Source: Streptomyces sp. NBC_00568 (GTDB taxonomy: Bacteria > Actinomycetota > Actinomycetes > Streptomycetales > Streptomycetaceae). From it: a stretch of 64,000 nt of DNA. The stretch spans positions 7,059,001-7,123,000 of the forward strand of contig NZ_JAPENW010000001.1 of the NCBI RefSeq assembly GCF_026341855.1. The letters run 5' to 3'. Under the pieces are notes generated by a model, which saw only the letters and a list, made by a program, of their open reading frames with translations, ran no database searches and was not told the origin of the DNA. A program made the position numbers and the translations under genes. How positions within the stretch are numbered: position 1 is the first letter of the stretch; each line of letters starts with the position of its first letter. Positions 60,942 to 64,000 of the stretch are shown here, piece by piece.

Positions 60942-61931
60942 TCAGAGGACATCGAGCAGATCGGCCACCGGCCGCCGTGGGCTCGCATCGCCCTCGGGGC
61001 CGTAGCCGAGCCGGATCACCATCTGGACGTGCGCCATGGCCGAGACAGGGTCACGGACGGCCCACCGGATTTCCGGCCACTCCAGTGGCTGGGAAGTGAC
61101 GGAGGCGACCAGCCCGTCCGCGGTGGCCCGGAGCAGGACCCGCTCCAGCGCCTGACCGGCACGCAGCCAGTCCACCGGCTCGTCACGGGCCGTCCCGAGC
61201 AAAGCGATGTTCGGGTTCTTCTCGAAGAGCGCCCAGCCGCGCCCGGGCACCGGACGGCCGACGGCGAAGTCACGTACAGGGGCCGAGGTTCCGCGCTGCC
61301 GCGGACCGAAGGCCTCGCCGGGGATGCCATCTGTCGCCCCGGTGGCAGCTGACGGCTCTGTACGTGTCCACCGAACCGTTTCACCGCGCACTCCCGGGTC
61401 CAGTGCCTCCCGGCCCTCGGCGTCCCGCACCAGCTCAAGGATCGACAGCACATGCCAGGGGTCGGGGAACACCAACTCCGCACCTTCGACGCGGGCGGCC
61501 TCGGACAGACTTTCCTTCGTGGCGACAGGGATTCCCTCGTCGTGGAAGGGGAGGCGGCTGGAGTGACGGCGGTGGATCGAGGGGGCCAGGCGGGCGAGCG
61601 TGCCGTCGGGTGGTCCGGTGCCGCACAGATGCACTTCGGCGAGGAACTCCGCGAAGGCGGGATCGGGTAGCAGCCGGAGGACCGGCGCCAGCCCAGCCGC
61701 CGCGGCGGCTGCGCGCAGATTGAGCAGCGCGGCGCCGCAGCTTATGCACAGGCCTCGATTCTCCGGATCGGTGTGCGGCAGTGTGCGCTCCAGGTCGGCG
61801 TACAACCGCAAGACACCCATGTCCCGCAGGTAGCGGAACGCCCAGGGCTGCGCGTTGTGCAGCGAGGGCGCAGCGGTGGCGTCTGCCACGAGCGCCTCGA
61901 CAGTGTTCACGTCAAGAGGTTCTGCGTTCAC
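60942..61931 (-). CDS. Acg-family nitroreductase-like protein
   Basis: 329 residues from GTG 61931 (VNAEPLDVNTVEALV), with GAAGGGAAG upstream; an earlier ATG has no ribosome site. APSLHNAQPWAFRY, RRHSSRLPFHDEGIP and VQMVIRLGYGPEGD place it with Acg/Rv3131. First gene of a unit with the CBS protein and the ATPase/trkA region, under the operator at 61981-62014. Confidence 0.91.
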   Translation of the reverse strand: MNAEPLDVNTVEALVADATAAPSLHNAQPWAFRYLRDMGVLRLYADLERTLPHTDPENRGLCISCGAALLNLRAAAAAAGLAPVLRLLPDPAFAEFLAEVHLCGTGPPDGTLARLAPSIHRRHSSRLPFHDEGIPVATKESLSEAARVEGAELVFPDPWHVLSILELVRDAEGREALDPGVRGETVRWTRTEPSAATGATDGIPGEAFGPRQRGTSAPVRDFAVGRPVPGRGWALFEKNPNIALLGTARDEPVDWLRAGQALERVLLRATADGLVASVTSQPLEWPEIRWAVRDPVSAMAHVQMVIRLGYGPEGDASPRRPVADLLDVL

Positions 61932-61980
61932 GCTGACTTCCCTTCGCGCGAATCCTCGTTCCACAGCCCCGGCCCGCCAG

Positions 61981-62014
61981 GGGTCATTGGTCCCCGAGGC
62001 GGGCCGGCCGACCC
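61981..62014. promoter_or_regulatory. Tandem DevR/OsdR-type operator upstream of nitroreductase
   Basis: GGGTCATTGGTCCC (61981-61994) and GGGCCGGCCGACCC (62001-62014) have centres 20 bp apart, 49 bp before the GTG start. Confidence 0.72.
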
Positions 62015-62108
62015 TCCTCCGCACCGGGACCGGTCACGGGCCGGTTGCTACACAGCTCTCCGCTGAAAGAGGCCGGTCATGAACAAGCCCAAATGCGGTA
62101 AGCGGGTT

Positions 62109-62372
62109 TCAGGGTTTGGTGAGAGGCCCGGCGTGCAGTGCGTTCAGACGGCGCCCGTAGTCGTCCTCGTCGATTTCCCCGCGGGCCAGGCGCTCACGGA
62201 GGATGTCCTCGGCGGAGGGCGTGGCCGGGGCGTGGGTGTGCGCTTGGGGCTGGTTGAGGGCGCGGAAGAGCAGCACGGCAACTGTGATGATCAGCGCCCA
62301 GAAAAGGATCATGCCGGCAGACATCGCGAACCAGCCCCAGCCGCTCACGTCGTGGTCGTACCAGAACATCAT
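62109..62372 (-). CDS. Small membrane protein with SHOCT domain
   Basis: 87 residues. A His/Trp-rich start (MMFWYDHDVSGWGW) leads into one membrane helix (FAMSAGMILFWALIITVAVLLF), a Pro/His linker, and a SHOCT domain (AEDILRERLARGEIDEDDYGRRLNAL) that usually mediates oligomerisation. AGGTGAG precedes the double ATG. It may share the operator at 62477-62512 with the divergent cupredoxin remnant. Confidence 0.85.
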   Translation of the reverse strand: MMFWYDHDVSGWGWFAMSAGMILFWALIITVAVLLFRALNQPQAHTHAPATPSAEDILRERLARGEIDEDDYGRRLNALHAGPLTKP

Positions 62373-62476
62373 CGCTACTCACCTACTTCGACCTTGTTCC
62401 GTTGCCGGATGCGGAGGGGTACCCAGCGACTTCATGCCTTCACCTGCATCGTTCCGCTGCTGGGCGCGGCGGTCTG

Positions 62477-62512
62477 GGGCCGAATGGTCCAGATCAGTAG
62501 GCCATTGCGCCC
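62477..62512. promoter_or_regulatory. DevR/OsdR-type operator pair between divergent genes
   Basis: GGGCCGAATGGTCC (62477-62490) and AGGCCATTGCGCCC (62499-62512), centres 22 bp apart, lie 104 bp before the SHOCT gene and 57 bp before the cupredoxin start. Confidence 0.55.
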
Positions 62513-62569
62513 CTGGGGGCAGCCGGGTACAGGCTGAAGGGCGATACGGCAGGGGGAGGGGAGGAGCCC

Positions 62570-62850
62570 ATGGTGCCCTCGAAATCGTCGTCGTCCCGGG
62601 TCTCGGCCGCCCTGATCACCGCGTTGGGCTGGTATCGCTTCAGCCCGCGCCGCGCTGGTGCCGCCCGGTCGGAGGGCGGGGTGCAGCGGTGGAGGTGGCG
62701 GTTCGGGGTGGCTCCACTCCCGACCTGATCAAGGTCCGCCAGGGCATTCCGGTGGAGCTGGTCTTCCACCGGCAGGAGGCCAGGGAGTGCACACCCGATG
62801 GTCTACCCCGACCTGAAGGGAGGCGCGGGCTCGTCCGCCCACGCCTCATG
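62570..62850 (+). pseudogene. Cupredoxin-like exported protein gene broken by frameshifts
   Basis: ATG 62570 has a strong GGGGAGGAG upstream and starts an export-type sequence (SRVSAALITALGWYRFSPRRAG). The match then moves to another frame (VEVAVRGGSTPDLIKVRQGIPVELVF then ECT) and again to MVYPDLKGGAG. All three pieces follow, in order, the pattern of small Streptomyces copper-binding cupredoxin proteins (strand, RxG-P-LxF, Cys). The metal-site C-terminal half (Cys/Met) is missing. Confidence 0.6.
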
Positions 62851-62869
62851 CGGTGACCGTGATCGCACA

Positions 62870-62905
62870 GGGCCGGTGGGCCCCACCGGGCGGGACGAAC
62901 GGCAG
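62870..62905. promoter_or_regulatory. DevR/OsdR-type operator pair upstream of USP
   Basis: GGGCCGGTGGGCCC (62870-62883) and GGGACGAACGGCAG (62892-62905), centres 22 bp apart, end 57 bp before the start codon. Confidence 0.62.
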
Positions 62906-62962
62906 CTTCCAGAGCTCCGAACGCGGTGTCAGGGTGGAATGACCTCGAACCTTGGAGGGATC

Positions 62963-63850
62963 ATGGTTGCCGTGCACGGACCGATCGTTGTGGGGGCGGA
63001 CGGTTCCGAGGGTGCCGCACTGGCGGTGCGTTGGGCGGCCGTCGAAGCCGCATCCAGGGGTGTGCCCCTGCACATCGTGTGCGCCACCGGCCTTGACACC
63101 TGGGGCGCGGAATTGGCCCGCGGTTCCGCGGTCCAGAGGGTGCTCGACGCAGGTCTGGACACCGTGCAACGTGCGGCCGCGCAAGCGGACGACCAGGCCC
63201 CTGGGATCCGCGTCACCTCCTTGGTCAGCCGCGACGCCGCTGCCCCGGCGTTGCTCGGCGAAGCGGGTGACAACGGCCTCACGGTGGTGGGTACCCGTGG
63301 AGCCGGAGGGTTTTCGGCGCTCCTGCTCGGCTCGGTGGGACTCCGCGTCGCCGCTTGCGCGACCGCTCCCGTCGTCGTGGTGCGTGGCACGCCCGGTCCC
63401 GTCACCACAGACGTCGTGCTGGTCGCCGTACGCGACGAGCGTGACCTCGACGTCATGCGGTTCGCGGCGGAGACCGCGTACCGCCACAAGGCCTCGCTGC
63501 GCGTGCTGAGCACCTACACCTACTACCAGTACGCCGGGAGCATGGTGCCGATGCTCGGCGACCTCACGGAGGCCGACGAGGAGCAGGCGAGTTCCGTCGC
63601 CCGCCTGATAGCACCTGTGCGGGACGAATTTCCCGACCTGACGGTGACCAGTGAACTGGTGCGAGCCCAATCCCCGGCCGGTGCCCTTGTCGACGCGTCC
63701 GCTCATGTGGACCTGGTTGTGGTCGGTGCCCGTCGGCCGACACACAGGCTCGGCACACCGTTGGGGCGCGTCGTCCATGCTGTGCTGCACCACGCGCACT
63801 GCCCCGTGGCGGTGGTCCCCTACGGCGAGCCTCGCCGCTCCGGTGACTGA
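62963..63850 (+). CDS. Universal stress protein, two UspA domains
   Basis: 295 residues from ATG 62963 with TTGGAGGG upstream; an in-frame ATG eight codons earlier is possible. PIVVGADGSEGAALAVRWAAVEA, loop GTRGAGGFSALLLGS, and domain 2 ending RVVHAVLHHAHCPVAVVPYG. It differs from types A and B in the linker, so it is a third lineage and closer to general Streptomyces USPs. Confidence 0.92.
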   Translation: MVAVHGPIVVGADGSEGAALAVRWAAVEAASRGVPLHIVCATGLDTWGAELARGSAVQRVLDAGLDTVQRAAAQADDQAPGIRVTSLVSRDAAAPALLGEAGDNGLTVVGTRGAGGFSALLLGSVGLRVAACATAPVVVVRGTPGPVTTDVVLVAVRDERDLDVMRFAAETAYRHKASLRVLSTYTYYQYAGSMVPMLGDLTEADEEQASSVARLIAPVRDEFPDLTVTSELVRAQSPAGALVDASAHVDLVVVGARRPTHRLGTPLGRVVHAVLHHAHCPVAVVPYGEPRRSGD

Positions 63851-63856
63851 CCCCGC

Positions 63857-64000
63857 TCACCAGCACCAAGGAGCTCGTATCGGGCTGTCCCAGAGTTCGA
63901 TCCGTAGGACGGGTCCGGTGATCCGCAGGTGCAAGTGGGCGGGTCCGGGGGCGTACTTGTGGGCGTTGGTGACCAGTTCGCTGACGATGGGCTGGACGGT
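63857..64000 (-). CDS. Partial ATP-binding anti-sigma-factor-type protein (3' end)
   Basis: The last 47 codons of a minus-strand gene entering from beyond the window. SELVTNAHKYAPG is the N-box of RsbW/SpoIIAB-type GHKL ATPases, followed by LRIELWDSPIRAP in place of the usual D-x-G loop. Such proteins bind sigma factors or anti-anti-sigma partners. The start is not visible. Confidence 0.75.
   Translation of the reverse strand, partial: TVQPIVSELVTNAHKYAPGPAHLHLRITGPVLRIELWDSPIRAPWCW

Noticed and set aside
1..64000. Insertion sequences, transposases or integrase genes that would mark a mobile island
   Set aside because: None recognised; evidence for mobility is only indirect (gene erosion, deletion junctions, cassette duplication).

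Overview
The window is very GC-rich DNA with Streptomyces-type codon use, AGGAGG/GAAGGAG ribosome sites and Streptomyces-type proteins. It reads as an accessory stress island in which most genes resemble the hypoxia/dormancy regulon that DevR (DosR) controls in Mycobacterium tuberculosis and OsdR controls in S. coelicolor. Recognisable counterparts are ten universal stress proteins (USPs) plus one remnant, three Acg-type nitroreductases, four pyridoxamine-oxidase-like flavin/F420 proteins (two with an XRE domain), CBS and CBS-BON proteins, an Rv1733c-like membrane protein, DUF1876 (Rv1738 family), DUF1918 (Rv0569 family), an Rv2004c-like kinase, a GH65 enzyme (compare Rv2006), a short ribosome-hibernation-like protein, an Hsp20 fragment and a DevS-like GAF-GAF histidine kinase that keeps the haem histidine. 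No response regulator lies in the window.

Layout: 1-0.44 kb, partial membrane protein. 1-8.2 kb, USP, zinc alcohol dehydrogenase, USP, PPK2, phosphoketolase, GAPDH. 8.2-13.5 kb, ClC remnant, Rv1733c-like protein, nitroreductase, PPOX proteins, frameshifted USP. 13.7-23.5 kb (minus strand), oleate hydratase, HPF-like protein, flavohaemoglobin, AdhE, CBS-BON, pyruvate phosphate dikinase. 23.8-33.5 kb, sensor kinase, small membrane protein, four USPs, an Hsp20 fragment and a P1B-5 ATPase fused to haemerythrin. 33.5-46.7 kb, nitroreductase, OsmC, broken CBS gene, cNMP-binding protein, DUF5988, GH65, USP, DUF1918-XRE-PPOX, CBS-BON, DUF1876, USP remnant, Rv2004c-like kinase, alcohol dehydrogenase. 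46.8-52.6 kb (minus), an acetyl-CoA synthetase / pyruvate-dehydrogenase-type E1alpha-E1beta-E2 / acyl carrier protein operon. 52.9-57.7 kb (plus), a group 3b-type NiFe hydrogenase operon with its maturation protease. 57.8-64 kb, USP, TrkA proteins, a chimeric deletion junction, CBS, nitroreductase, SHOCT protein, broken cupredoxin gene, USP and the 3' end of an anti-sigma-type ATPase.

The strongest signal outside the genes is a 14-bp inverted repeat of the type GGGCC-N4-GGCCC (variants GGGAC, GGTCC). It usually occurs as two copies with centres about 20 bp apart, mostly 50-80 bp before a start codon, at about two dozen places and on both strands. This is the spacing and symmetry expected for a DevR/OsdR-type regulator, so most transcription units here probably form one regulon.

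Together the genes would let an aerobic filament survive oxygen loss. Phosphoketolase, AdhE, PPDK, acetyl-CoA synthetase and two alcohol dehydrogenases reroute carbon. The hydrogenase can dispose of NAD(P)H electrons. PPK2 couples polyphosphate to nucleotides. Flavohaemoglobin, OsmC and haemerythrin deal with NO, peroxides or oxygen. USPs, HPF and CBS proteins sense adenylates and slow translation. The island is also eroding: at least nine genes are broken by frameshift, nonsense change or deletion, and several of these keep an intact operator.
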